Assembly (NCBI RefSeq): GCF_040807025.1
Contig: NC_090967.1
Coordinates: forward strand, 370,001-434,000
Source: Struthio camelus
Taxonomy: Eukaryota > Chordata > Aves > Struthioniformes > Struthionidae
DNA: 64,000 nucleotides
Direction: 5' to 3'
Shown here: positions 42,801 to 50,758 of the stretch, piece by piece
How positions within the stretch are numbered: the first letter of the stretch is position 1
Layout: every line of letters starts with the position of its first letter
Notes under the pieces: model-generated
Seen by the model: the letters and a program-made list of their open reading frames with translations, nothing else
What the model was told of the DNA's origin: nothing
The model's database searches: none
Translations under genes and position numbers: made by a program

Positions 42801-45640
42801 AGCTCCAGTTGCAAGCACAGCTGGGGCCAAGTGACACAATTTGGACACTACATAACTGAGGAGTAAGCAACTTGACTCAAAAAAAAAATCAAAGCATCAG
42901 TGAGATTATTGGCTCCATTTCATCTTTTTACTATCCATGTAAGACAGCCTACAGGTTCCCTGAATCCAGATTTACTTGCAAAGAGAAGAAAATACATACT
43001 CATTGCTTTAAGCCCGTCTGAGCAACAGTCTCCACAGCCACTTTAACTTGTCCTGAGCATCAAACAAGAACCCTCTACTCCCACAAAACTAGAAAGGTAA
43101 CAAAGAGATCAGAAGCAGAAACAATATTTTTATTGCTCATTGGCAAGAAGCTCTCTTTCCACTCCCTTCCCTTAGCACTGCAAACTGCAAGTCTGCTGGC
43201 CATACAACACAGCACTCAGAGCACACTCCCGGAAAAGAGGTCTGAACGGTGGGTGGGGGAGCACCGTGAGCAGCCTTGGGAAAAGCCAGCCGGATGCAGC
43301 TGTCCCCTCCATTTTCCTTGCAGCACTGAGCAACTGAACCAGAAAGCCCGGGGACAGCTCGCTGCTTGTCTAAATCTCAGCACCTTTCAAAGAAATTATA
43401 GGTTGCATCCGGCTCTCCCCAAATGCAGCAGATGACATCTCTGAAATAATCACGCTTTCCACTGTAATTTGTTGGGTTTTTGAAAATCTAACGATTCTAA
43501 TTTAAAGCCCCAAAGACAACGAGACCACTGTCACAACACAAGCAAAACCCAGCTATCTCGTGAAATGCTCTGAATAAACTTCACGCTCAGACAGGTGCTT
43601 GGGAGCTTTGAATTAGGCCCACAATGAAACTCGTCAACCTAACAACAGAGCAGGGCTGTATCATCACGCACAAACCCAAAGCTAGCAATTTTGAGGTTGT
43701 TAATGAACTATAAATTAGCCAGCAAAGGCAGAGGCAGGTGCACTTGCACAGCCCCACAGATCTGATCTTGCCAACCGAGAAACCCAAATTCTTTTAATAC
43801 TGCCAGCAATATATCATGAGGCTTGTTTTCAGGCTCGCTCACTCTCTCTTACAAATGGCCTTCCTGATCTCGCCGCTGCCGAGACGAAGCCTGACGCGGC
43901 AGCGATGCCACCCTCTTGCTACTGGAGAGGACCCCTGGGGCTGAGCAGGGCCATGTGGGAGGAAGCGCTGGCAGGGGCTCGGTAACTTCTGCAGGCGTTA
44001 GAGCAAGGAACGGCCTCCCAAGCATCCTCTACCTGCCCCTGGACAACCACCACCCTCCCAGGCTCACACTTTCACCAGGAAAACGGGGAATATCCCGGGA
44101 GCAATTCCCAGAGAAAATACGCTCCCTGCAGGAAGACAGCTTCGAGGGTGGGAACCCGGGATGCCCACCCCTTGACGACCTTTGGAAGTCAGTGCTCCAG
44201 CACGGGGGCAACCAGCTCCCAGCACTGCCAGGGCATTGCACAGGCAGGCACCACCCCGGATCTGCCGGGCTGCGGACAGATCTGTGTGGCGGGAGGGAGC
44301 TGGCACCAGCATGGCAGCACGGACAGTGGTCGGAGCGGGGAGAAGCCCTGGAGCCATCGGTGCTGCTGCTCTCTTGGCACCACCTTTCCCAATGAGATCC
44401 GGGCGAGCGGGTGGATCTCGGGAGACGCTGAGGGGGTCACAGCCATCCTGCCCCAGCAAGCGCTGGCTCCCGGGCCCCGGTGCAAGCATGGGGACAGAAG
44501 GCAGCCCTGCACCTTGCCCTGCCACAGGCCCCAGGGCCCCCCGGGCAGCACCCGTAGGCAGGGCCTCCCCCGGGAGCCAGCACAGGGCAGCCCTGGTCGC
44601 GCGGGGCCAGGAAACAGCCCGGGCCTGAGGCCACCGGGGGGGGGGCACCGCCACAGCGGGCCGGCCGGGGGGGGGGAACAGGAGGGGGGGGCGCTGCCAC
44701 AGCGGGCCGGCCGGGGGGGGGGAACAGGAGGGGGGGGCGCTGCCACAGCGGGCCGGCCGGGGGGGGGGAACAGGAGGGGGGGGCACCGCCACAGCGGGCC
44801 GGCCGGCCGGGGGGGGGAACAGGATGGGGGGGGCACCGCCACAGCGGGCCGGCCGGGGGGGGGAACAGGAGGGGGGGGCACCGCCACAGCGGGCCGGCCG
44901 GGGGGGGGAACAGGAGGGGGGGGCACCGCCACAGCGGGCCGGCCGGGGGGGGGGAACAGGAGGGGGGGGCACCGCCACAGCGGGCCGGCCGGCCGGGGGG
45001 GGGAACAGGAGGGGGGGGGGGCACCGCCACAGCGGGCCGGCCGGCCGGGGGGGGGGAACAGGATGGGGGGGGCACCGCCACAGCGGGCCGGCCGGCCGGG
45101 GGGGGGGGGGACAGGAGGGGGGGGCGCCGCCACAGCGGGCCGGCCGGCCGGGGGGGGGGGGGGGACAGGAGGGGGGGGCGCCGCCACAGCGGGCCGGCCG
45201 GCCGGGGGGGGGGGGGGGACAGGAGGGGGGGGCGCCGCCACAGCGGGCCGGCCGGCCGGGGGGACGCACTCCAGGGGGGCCCTGCTGGGCAGATCCACTC
45301 CGGGTGCGGGGGGGGGGGGACGACCCGCGGGGCCCGGCGGGCGGTACCACTCAGGGCCCCGGGGGGACACGCCAGGGCCAGGCCGGGCCGGGCGCGGCTG
45401 CCGGGCGCCGACGACGCACCGGAGGAGGGACACGCCGGGGCCCGGCCGGGCGGCGCCGTCCCGCGGGCGCCGGGCAGCGGGTGCCGAGCCCGGGCGGTGC
45501 TTCCCCAACCCCCGCGCCGGGCGGCCCCGCAGCCGTTTACCTCCTGCCGTGTCCAGTCCCCCCCCGCCAGCCTCCGGGGTGATGGCACCAGCGCCCTCAA
45601 CGGCCGAGCCCTCCGCCTCCTCCGGCACCTCCAGCTCCAT
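20..45640 (-). CDS. PIP5K1C: PIP5K1C gene, phosphatidylinositol-4-phosphate 5-kinase type I gamma (whole gene span)
   Basis: The enzyme phosphorylates PI4P on the 5-hydroxyl to make PI(4,5)P2 at focal adhesions, adherens junctions and synapses (family knowledge). Seventeen coding exons join with matching phases into about 649 residues; mammalian short and long forms are about 635 and 661-668. Visible kinase landmarks are a glycine-rich GASGSLF loop near 171 with the lysine of IIKTV near 188, the hinge-like MNNILPR near 238, DLKGST near 253 with the catalytic-type Asp, MDYSLL near 315, and the IID metal-binding motif with Asp near 398. The activation/specificity segment follows at about 400-440. 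The start [10 protein letters not shown] matches the mammalian N-terminus. The tail (about 450-639) is Ser/Glu-rich and ends in DIYF, where mammalian isoforms diverge. Intron 1 is about 27 kb. Identity is secure; the exact 3' end is the least certain part. Confidence 0.95.
34..39 (-). terminator. PIP5K1C: Probable PIP5K1C polyadenylation signal (ATTAAA)
   Basis: On the minus strand ATTAAA is followed within about 25 bases by a GT-rich run (TGTGTGTCGTGTGCTGTGG), the usual layout of a cleavage site with its downstream element. It would close the candidate terminal exon. Confidence 0.4.
1282..1414 (-). CDS. PIP5K1C: PIP5K1C coding exon 16 (ends at DIYF)
   Basis: Residues 595-639, with the conserved [20 protein letters not shown] and VPVTDIYF. 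A 21-bp imperfect duplication inside the exon produces the two ASQAS motifs. The acceptor is CCTCCAG and the donor TTT/GTAAGA, phase 0. In mammals the short isoform ends and the talin-binding extension begins right after DIYF. Read-through into the intron would add nine residues and stop. Confidence 0.92.
1699..1803 (-). CDS. PIP5K1C: PIP5K1C coding exon 15
   Basis: Residues 560-595, reading [19 protein letters not shown] then [14 protein letters not shown], homologous to the mammalian EEDLQQITVQVEP...VEIVVPKEED stretch. The acceptor is GCTCTCCAG and the donor AAGA/GTGAGT. 105 nt, phase 2 to 2. Confidence 0.88.
4345..4377 (-). CDS. PIP5K1C: PIP5K1C coding exon 14 (33 nt)
   Basis: Short exon encoding [12 protein letters not shown] across the joints, matching the mammalian [14 protein letters not shown] segment. 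The acceptor is CTTTCCGCAG and the donor GCAG/GTGAGA. Phase 2 to 2. Confidence 0.85.
4672..4810 (-). CDS. PIP5K1C: PIP5K1C coding exon 13
   Basis: Residues 503-549: [19 protein letters not shown], then a Ser/Thr-rich run and [13 protein letters not shown]. This is nearly identical to the remembered mammalian tail. The acceptor is GGGCTAGTAG and the donor ACAG/GTGAGG. 139 nt, phase 1 to 2. Confidence 0.95.
5641..5670 (-). CDS. PIP5K1C: Candidate 30-nt cassette microexon of PIP5K1C (exon 12b)
   Basis: Exactly 30 nt lie between a good acceptor (CTGTGCTTTGCAG) and a strong donor (GTAAGAGTAT). It enters and leaves in phase 1, so inclusion would add ten residues, [10 protein letters not shown], between LDDEG and RPDLLPC with no stop. 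I do not recall an equivalent in the main mammalian form. Splice sites and phase are seen; use as an exon is inferred. Confidence 0.45.
5832..5993 (-). CDS. PIP5K1C: PIP5K1C coding exon 12
   Basis: Residues 449-503, start of the regulatory tail: [29 protein letters not shown] and RSYPTLDDE, aligning well with the mammalian tail. The acceptor is TTGTCATCTAG and the donor GAAG/GTAATG. 162 nt, phase 1 to 1. Confidence 0.92.
6373..6457 (-). CDS. PIP5K1C: PIP5K1C coding exon 11
   Basis: Residues 421-449, [19 protein letters not shown] followed by TNTVFRKNS, the end of the kinase core. The acceptor is GCCTTTGTAG and the donor TCCT/GTAAGT. 85 nt, phase 0 to 1. Confidence 0.94.
7465..7513 (-). CDS. 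PIP5K1C: PIP5K1C coding exon 10
   Basis: Residues 404-420, [16 protein letters not shown], the start of the activation/specificity segment that confers PI4P preference in type I enzymes. The acceptor is TGAAATTAG and the donor GGG/GTGAGT. 49 nt, phase 2 to 0. Confidence 0.92.
8042..8125 (-). CDS. PIP5K1C: PIP5K1C coding exon 9 (IID motif)
   Basis: Residues 376-404: [19 protein letters not shown] then IIDILQSY, where the Asp near 398 is the DFG-like metal ligand of PIP kinases. The acceptor is TTACCTGCAG and the donor ACAG/GTAAGG. 84 nt, phase 2 to 2. Confidence 0.93.
9602..9807 (-). CDS. PIP5K1C: PIP5K1C coding exon 8 (MDYSLL segment)
   Basis: Residues 308-376, beginning [20 protein letters not shown], then a charged stretch and [16 protein letters not shown]. 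The acceptor is ACCTATAG and the donor ACAC/GTAGGT. A second GT three bases into the intron (GTAG/GTGAAA) would read a stop, so the first donor is used. 206 nt, phase 0 to 2. Confidence 0.95.
10085..10101. repeat. Poly-T tract (17 T)
   Basis: Simple homopolymer in PIP5K1C intron 8, downstream of coding exon 8's acceptor side. No flanking duplication was noticed. Confidence 0.9.
10348..10647 (-). CDS. PIP5K1C: PIP5K1C coding exon 7 (hinge and DLKGS catalytic segment)
   Basis: Residues 208-307, the largest coding exon (100 codons). Contains [26 protein letters not shown] and [18 protein letters not shown], the last holding the catalytic-type Asp and a basic run. The acceptor is CCCTCTGCAG and the donor CTG/GTAAGG. 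Phase 0 to 0. Confidence 0.97.
12803..12955 (-). CDS. PIP5K1C: PIP5K1C coding exon 6 (glycine-rich loop, ATP lysine)
   Basis: Residues 157-207. Carries [17 protein letters not shown] (nucleotide-binding glycine-rich loop) and IIKTV with the presumed ATP-contacting Lys near 188, ending in LPGYYM. The acceptor is TCCTCCCTAG and the donor ATG/GTGTGT. 153 nt, phase 0 to 0. Confidence 0.96.
14916..15033 (-). CDS. PIP5K1C: PIP5K1C coding exon 5
   Basis: Residues 117-156, with [11 protein letters not shown] and [16 protein letters not shown], the conserved N-lobe block of PIP5Ks. The acceptor is TTCTGTGCAG and the donor TTTG/GTATGG. 118 nt, phase 2 to 0. Confidence 0.95.
15631..15761 (-). CDS. PIP5K1C: PIP5K1C coding exon 4
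   Basis: Residues 74-117, start of the lipid-kinase fold, including [19 protein letters not shown] and the run ending VVESIFFP. The acceptor is TTTCTGCCAG and the donor CGAG/GTAAAG. 131 nt, phase 0 to 2. Confidence 0.94.
16102..16188 (-). CDS. PIP5K1C: PIP5K1C coding exon 3
   Basis: Encodes residues 45-73, including [19 protein letters not shown], a signature of the segment just before the kinase domain in type I PIP kinases. The acceptor is TTTTCATTGCAG and the donor AAG/GTTTGG. 87 nt, phase 0 to 0. Confidence 0.93.
18558..18589 (-). CDS. PIP5K1C: PIP5K1C coding exon 2 (32 nt)
   Basis: This very short exon supplies the phase correction between exon 1 (phase 1) and exon 3 (phase 0). It encodes [11 protein letters not shown], which matches the mammalian GLAQKKAAPTE segment. 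The acceptor is TTTCCTCAG and the donor GAG/GTGAGA. It lies about 27 kb downstream of exon 1. Confidence 0.85.
20435..20460. repeat. Pyrimidine-rich tract (T12 then mixed C/T)
   Basis: Simple low-complexity tract in PIP5K1C intron 1, T12-C-T5 followed by CCTCTCCT. Confidence 0.85.
23890..23931. repeat. Homopurine tract with four G-runs and A17
   Basis: 42 bases with no pyrimidine: G6, G5 and G5 blocks separated by single A or AGA, then a run of A. Such tracts can form triplex or quadruplex structures in vitro (general knowledge). It lies in PIP5K1C intron 1. Confidence 0.85.
24364..24393. repeat. GTTT microsatellite
   Basis: Interrupted (GTTT)n, about five units, followed by T5. Simple repeat in PIP5K1C intron 1. 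Confidence 0.85.
30869..30889. repeat. Poly-A tract (21 A)
   Basis: 21 A followed by an A/C-only stretch (CCAAACCAACCCCCCCAAAC). It could be the tail of an old insertion, but I recognise no element upstream. Confidence 0.85.
33583..33617. repeat. Two-copy 17-bp tandem duplication
   Basis: CCAATTTAAAAGTGACA occurs twice head to tail in PIP5K1C intron 1. Perfect copies suggest a recent slippage event. Confidence 0.85.
39457..39477. repeat. Poly-A tract (21 A)
   Basis: Simple homopolymer in PIP5K1C intron 1, with no recognised upstream element. Confidence 0.85.
44640..45265. repeat. GC-rich minisatellite, 13 units of about 45-55 bp
   Basis: The core GCCACAGCGGGCCGG recurs at about 44649, 44695, 44741, 44788, 44838, 44883, 44928, 44973, 45025, 45077, 45128, 45183 and 45236. 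Units differ mainly in G-run length, one or two GGCC steps, and GAACAGG versus GACAGG. It sits in PIP5K1C intron 1, starting about 275 bp downstream of the exon 1 donor. Lack of stop codons in the repeat creates spurious long open frames on both strands. Confidence 0.95.
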
Positions 45641-46600
45641 AGCCGCCGAGAAGGGCAGGCGGGGCGGGCCCGCCCGGCCGCCGCCGCGCTCGCTCCCCGG
45701 CTCCGGCCGCCACCGGCCGCCGCCGCCGCTGAGGAGACTGGGAACCGCGCCGGGCCGCAGATACCATAGAGCGCCGGAGGTACCGCGGCTAGACACACCC
45801 AGCGCTCCGCAGAGCGGAAATGGCGGGAGAGGCTTCCGTCGGAATCAAGCGCGGCGTAGGGCTGGATGTCGCAGTAACCCGCGGGGCGCCGGCGCGGGAC
45901 CCCGTTGTGACTGGAAGGCGCCGAGAGAGAAACGGGGCCTCGCGAGTCAGAGAGCGGGGGAGAGAGCAACCTCTCCTCTGTCCGCTCTAGGGGGCAGGAG
46001 GCACCGCGGAGCCGCGAGGCTCGCGGGGGCGGAGCGTGCCGGTTGCCATGGCAGCGCGCGGGGCGCCGCGGTGGCGGGGGGGCAGGTCCCGGTGCCCGCC
46101 GCCTCCCGGGGCCCGGGCCGGCCTCCCCGCCGAGGCCCGGCGGCGGCTCCGCGGCGCCATCTAGCGGCAGAGCACCCGCCGGGCTGGGGGCCCTCGGCGG
46201 CGCCTCGCAGGCCTGCGCGACCCCGGGGCAGCGGGGCGCTCGGCGCCGGCACGCCCGGCACGTCCGGCACGCGGCCTCGTGCGCGGCTCTGGCCGGGCCG
46301 GCCTCGCCGTGCCCTTAGGCGCTGAGAAGGGGCCCGCCGTCTCGCCTTCCTCGCTGGCGCCTTGCGGTGGGAGCTGCAGGCGAACCCGCAGGACCCGGGC
46401 CGGGCTCTGCCGAAGCGCGGCGGGGATGGAGGAGCCCCGACCGGCCGGGAGCTTGGCAGCTCGGCCTCGAGGGCTGCGGAGGAGAGCAGGTCGGCTCAGA
46501 GCTCCTGCTCCGCCGACTGCCTGTTCGGCTGATCGGTCCCTTAACGCCATCAGGCGCCGGTCCCCTGGGCGCGAAGTGGGACCGGTGGAGCAGCACGTCC
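45250..46600. promoter_or_regulatory. PIP5K1C: CpG-island promoter region of PIP5K1C
   Basis: Very CpG-dense sequence surrounding coding exon 1 and extending about 1 kb upstream of it. GC boxes are visible, for example GGCGGGGCGGGCC near 45658 and GGGGGCGGAGC near 46024. No TATA box is evident, which fits a broad housekeeping-type start. The transcription start is not determinable by eye but should lie upstream of 45640 on the minus strand. Confidence 0.75.
45541..45640 (-). CDS. PIP5K1C: PIP5K1C coding exon 1 (start codon)
   Basis: Encodes residues 1-33 plus one base, beginning [16 protein letters not shown], which aligns with the mammalian N-terminus. The ATG at 45640 has G at -3 and G at +4, a good Kozak context. 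The donor is GGAG/GTAAAC and the exon ends in phase 1. The same frame stays open upstream to another ATG at 45796. I chose 45640 because it reproduces the family start. Confidence 0.9.
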
Positions 46601-49600
46601 CTGTCACAGGCTTCGGGAATCCCGGAGAGGAGCACATCGGTGTGTCTGCTGGCAGCTCTCCTCCCTTTGCTCTGGGAGAGAGGGGAGTGTTTTCACCATC
46701 TGCTTTAAAATAATTGCATCCCCGTCCCCAGCAAACCCTGTGGTTCCCCGAGGGGTGTGGCTGAGATTTGTGGGGACCCTGTAACACCAGTGACACAGAT
46801 TGGCCTGAGGGCTCAGGAGACAGAGACAAAGCACAGGAGCTGTGTCCTGCGCCAAGCTCTGCCTCACAAAGGAGCAGCCTGGATGGGAAACAGCTTGGTA
46901 GTAAAGTGCACTCCCAGGACAGCACTTAACGCAGCCGAGTAAGGTGGTGATGAACATTAATGAGGCTGCTCAGCAGTCTGCAGCGTCGCCATCCTGCCCG
47001 GGGCCCTGGAGGTGATCCCGGCTGTGTCCCCTGCGAGGGAGGGGAGCAGATGCCCTGCAGCGTGGATGAGGAGGCTGGGACCTGTGTGCTTCCTTGCCTG
47101 GGTCTGGGGAGCAGCATCTGGCTGGACTGGAGCTGCGCCATCCTCCTTGGTGTTTGCATGGTGCTTCTGAAAGAAGGAGCGGTTTTATGCTGATTTGACG
47201 AGCTGTGGTAAAATTGGTGGCTCCACGACCTGAACAGGGCTGTGTCCATGTCTCTGGCCCTGGGATGGAAGCTGGTTCCTGGGGGATTCAGGAGGAACTG
47301 GTCCCCCCACAGCACCCATGCACGTGGCTTTGATTATCCTCTGTGGTCTCGATACAGACCACGGCCAGAAGCAGCAGGCCGGACCAAGAACCAATGCACG
47401 AACCTGATTTCAGTCACCAAAGCTGCAGGAAACCGACCCAGGATGAAGAGGAATGGCTTTGAGCTGGTACTCAGGTGGGGCAGGGCAGGGTGGCAGAGTG
47501 AAAGGGAAGGGGGAGCTACAGGGAAGGGGGAATAAGGGTGAAGGCAGCCTCCATCAGCAGGGAGGGAATGGTCACTTTTTCCCCACAGGCCCCCAGGACT
47601 GGGTGTCCCAGGTGACCTACCAGCTGGTCACTAACTCTGTCCCCCTGAACTGGTCTGATCCCCCTCTTGGGTGGCCAGGTGAAGCCATTTGGTCTCCAGG
47701 GACTGCCAGGAACTTGGTGCTGCCACCAAGGAGGCTCCACTGGGAGGATCTGGACATTTGGAGCGTCCAAGTGGCACAGAGACCCACCACCTCCTTCGAG
47801 AGGGCCAGGCCAGGATGGGAGAAGGACCTGCTGCACCCACGATACTGCAGTCCCCAGTGTCCTGTACAGCTCGCCCCTGTCGGGATCAAGAGGGGCTATG
47901 GCAATGCTGCCTGGCCCGGGTGGGGAGTGAGCGCCGTGGCCGAGCTGCCAGCACTGGGAGGAACGGGGGCAGTCACCCGTGACTCCCTCCATGCCTGTGA
48001 AGCTGCCTAGGGGGCTCCTTTCCTCCTGCTCTTTCCCTCTTGGCAGGCAGCGTCTGGCCCGCAAAGGGTTACGCAAAGCACCCTGGAGTGAAACCGCTGT
48101 CACCAGCCTGGGAGCTTGGCTCCTTCCTGGTCCGATCCCGGCAGGGCTGAGTCGTGACTTGGTGAGTGCCTAATCCTGTCCCATGGGCTCTGCCTGCCCC
48201 TGTTTGCGGTTTGCAGATAGGGACAGGGACGGGGACCCAGCCTGCTTTCGCCTGGGGAGTTCTCTGTGGTTCATCCTTCCCCACCAGCCTCAGGAGGGAC
48301 AGGGTGGCTCTGGGACCCTCCTGGAGCCCTGCCCCGATTGCAGGGACTGAGCTGTGGGAAATATCTGGGGGACTTGAGCAGGGCAAGGAGCAGAGCCCTT
48401 TTGGGGGTGACTTTGAAAAGGAGCAGTGTCTCTGTCAGCCGCCTGGCTCACCCTGGGCTTGGGGATACAGGGCTGGAGCTGGGTCCCTGCTGACGCAGCT
48501 CCACACGTCAAGGGCTGGAGGATGTGCCTCTGTTCTACTGATTTACACCCCAGCTGGGTCAGACCTTCATGGGACCCCTTCCAGAGCGGAGAGGCCCCGG
48601 GGGAGGTCAGGATCAGCTTGTGGGTTGCAGGTGGGGTTGGGTTAGTGGACATGGTGGGCAACTGTTAGAGAAACCAGTGATTCCATTCCTGCGTGGCTGG
48701 GACCGCATGGGGGACGAGCGGTTTCACTTGCAGCGGAACTACCTGAGCTGAGATGTGGGGAACGCTTGCTACTGACCCGCATAGTCCCAGAGGCCGAGGA
48801 CCCCCTTTGTGGGGCTTGGGGAACAGCATATGTGTGGTAGGGATCGCCATGGGGCAAGGATGGGGTGAGCTGCCTGCGTCCCTCTACAATAAATAACCCC
48901 CTCACCTGCTGTGTGCTGGCATGTCACCTACAACGCAGCGATGCTGCACCCTGGGGAGTGCCAGCGGGCAAGGGTGCGTTGCTGGCGGTGTCACCCCGGG
49001 CTGGACAAAGCCCCGAATCGGGGCCTCACAGTGGGAGGACTTGCCCTGGCACAGCCTGGGGCTTTTTTGGCCGGGAGGTGCCGGCCATGGCGTGTGCGTG
49101 GGGTGGAGCGGGCTGCATGCAGGGATCGTGTCGGAGAGAGACGGCGTGCTGGGTGAGTCAGGCTGGGCTGTGACCAGCACGGCCCAGATACTGCCTCTCC
49201 TGGTGGGGCCATTTCGGTGCAGGCTGGTTTCTGTTGGGAAACCGGCCGAGCCGGCTCCTCTGGCTGCCGGCCGCGGCCTTTGGCTCTGAGCAGACCCGGC
49301 GTTGTGGCCCCAGGTGAAACCGGGGGCAGGACTGGGACTTGCAGGCATGACCGGCGCTGCCTGCTCTGGCTGGTGAGACAGGAGCTGCTGGCTGTCCCAG
49401 CGCTGTCCCCAGCCATCCTTTGCCCCGGGACTGCCACCGTCCTCACCAGCCGCAGTGAGGGGCACGGAGAGCCCTGGGAGGCAGCGGAAACGGGTGCGTG
49501 CGCTGATTTGTGATGCCCTGGTGATGGGATCGCAGCGGGAGCTGGTTGGGGCTGCTGGGGTCGGCGCGTGGCGCTGGTGCGCGGCCGTGCATGGTGTGGG

Positions 49601-50380
49601 GCTGTGCTGTGCCTGGCAGATAAGGCCTGGCCCCGTCTGGCGGCAGTGGGTCGACTCCAGCACAGCGGATGAGCTGTCACCCAGGGGTGGGTGGAGGCTC
49701 TGGCTGTCCCACGGCCAGGGTCCATTTAGACCTGCAGCTCCTGCTTTGTAGCCCTTGGGTGTCCAGGAGCCCCATAAGCATTGACTAGCCGCCGCTGGTG
49801 GCATGCGGTGCTGCGACAGGGCCAGCTGGTTCAGCTCACTGACCTGGCAGAAAACTGACCCATCTCCATGGTGGGGTCTCACATTTATTGGTGCTGGTCA
49901 AAATCTGCTGTCAGACCCCAGGCCCTTCTCCCGAGGGTGTTTTGGGCCTCCCCATGCCAACCTTGTTCTCATACTGCCTGAAACCAGGAAGGGTTTGTTT
50001 TCGGCAGGACCCGCTTCCAGAAGCCAGAGCGGCTTCAGCGTGTGGTCGGAGGAGCCTGGGCACGGGGTGGCAGGAGCAGGACTGCAGGAACTGCCCAGTC
50101 AGGGTCCTGCCCTGCCACAACCTGCCGTGGGAGGGTGCCAGGCTGCGTTTCCCACCAGCGGGGCCCTGCGTTTGCGCGTGCCGGCGGGCGGCAGGGCGGG
50201 CGCTCGGGCTGGCTCCGGCGGCACGTGATGCGGACTGGCCCGCCAGGCTGGCCTCGCCGGGTGGACTCTGCCCCCGAGCTCACCGGCTTGTTTGTACGCT
50301 CAGCTGGAAGGGTTTCTTTCCAGGGCCTGGGTGGGTGACTGGGCGCTGGGTGAATTGTTACCCCTTCCCTCTCTCTGGGC
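46600..50380. other. Intergenic region between PIP5K1C and TJP3
   Basis: About 3.8 kb of GC-rich DNA. Several open frames of 100-330 codons occur on both strands, but they are rich in Trp, Pro and Gly, overlap each other antisense and match no family I recognise, so I do not call genes. A plus-strand AATAAA at 48888-48893 with a downstream GT-rich stretch is the only transcript-like mark. Confidence 0.65.
48888..48893 (+). terminator. Orphan polyadenylation-like signal
   Basis: AATAAA followed about 18-30 bases later by CTGCTGTGTGCTGG, a plausible downstream element. No supported gene ends here. It could mark an unannotated plus-strand transcript from the PIP5K1C island, or be chance. Confidence 0.25.
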
Positions 50381-50758
50381 TGTTTGTGAGCCCTGGTCGC
50401 CTGCTGTAGCACCGGGCAGCGCTGCCCTCGGGACTTGCTGGCCTCCGCTCCCAGGGCTGGCGAAGAGCTGCCGCCCTCTGCCCGGAGCTGGCTGCCTCCT
50501 GCCCCTGCTGCCAGCCCCAGACCCGTGTCCCGCGGGCTGCGGTTCGAGGGGGTCCCCGGGGGCAGGCGTTACCCGCCGGACGTTACTGCTCCTTTCCGAT
50601 AGCCCCTCAGTCCCGATGAAGGCGCTCAGCAGCTGGGGCAGAGGGGAACCGGGAGCCCCCGGGCGCCGCGGGCCCCGCTGGCTGCACGGGGTGGGGCGTG
50701 CGGGCCGGCAGGGGCCAGGGCTGCCGGCACGGGGAGCTGCTGCTGTGGCGTCGCTGTC

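Larger units (their letters stand above)
18590..45540 (-). other. PIP5K1C: PIP5K1C intron 1 (about 27 kb)
   Basis: A long, moderately AT-rich intron between exon 1 and exon 2. Open frames in it are short and match no family I know. It holds poly-A and poly-T runs, a GTTT repeat, a homopurine tract at 23890-23931 and, near its 5' end, a GC-rich tandem array. From roughly 43.85 kb toward exon 1 the composition turns sharply GC-rich. A nested gene or alternative promoter cannot be excluded by eye. Confidence 0.75.

Noticed and set aside
44148-46325. Very long open frame (725 codons, plus) and overlapping 428-535 codon frames on the minus strand
   Set aside because: They run through the GC-rich 13-unit array and CpG island, where stop codons are rare. 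Open frames occur on both strands, composition is Pro/Gly/Arg-only, and only the short MELEVPEE segment of one matches a known protein.
48902-49882. 326-codon open frame on the minus strand in the intergenic region
   Set aside because: Low-complexity Pro/Ser/Gly composition in GC-rich DNA, with similar-length frames antisense to it and no recognisable domain.
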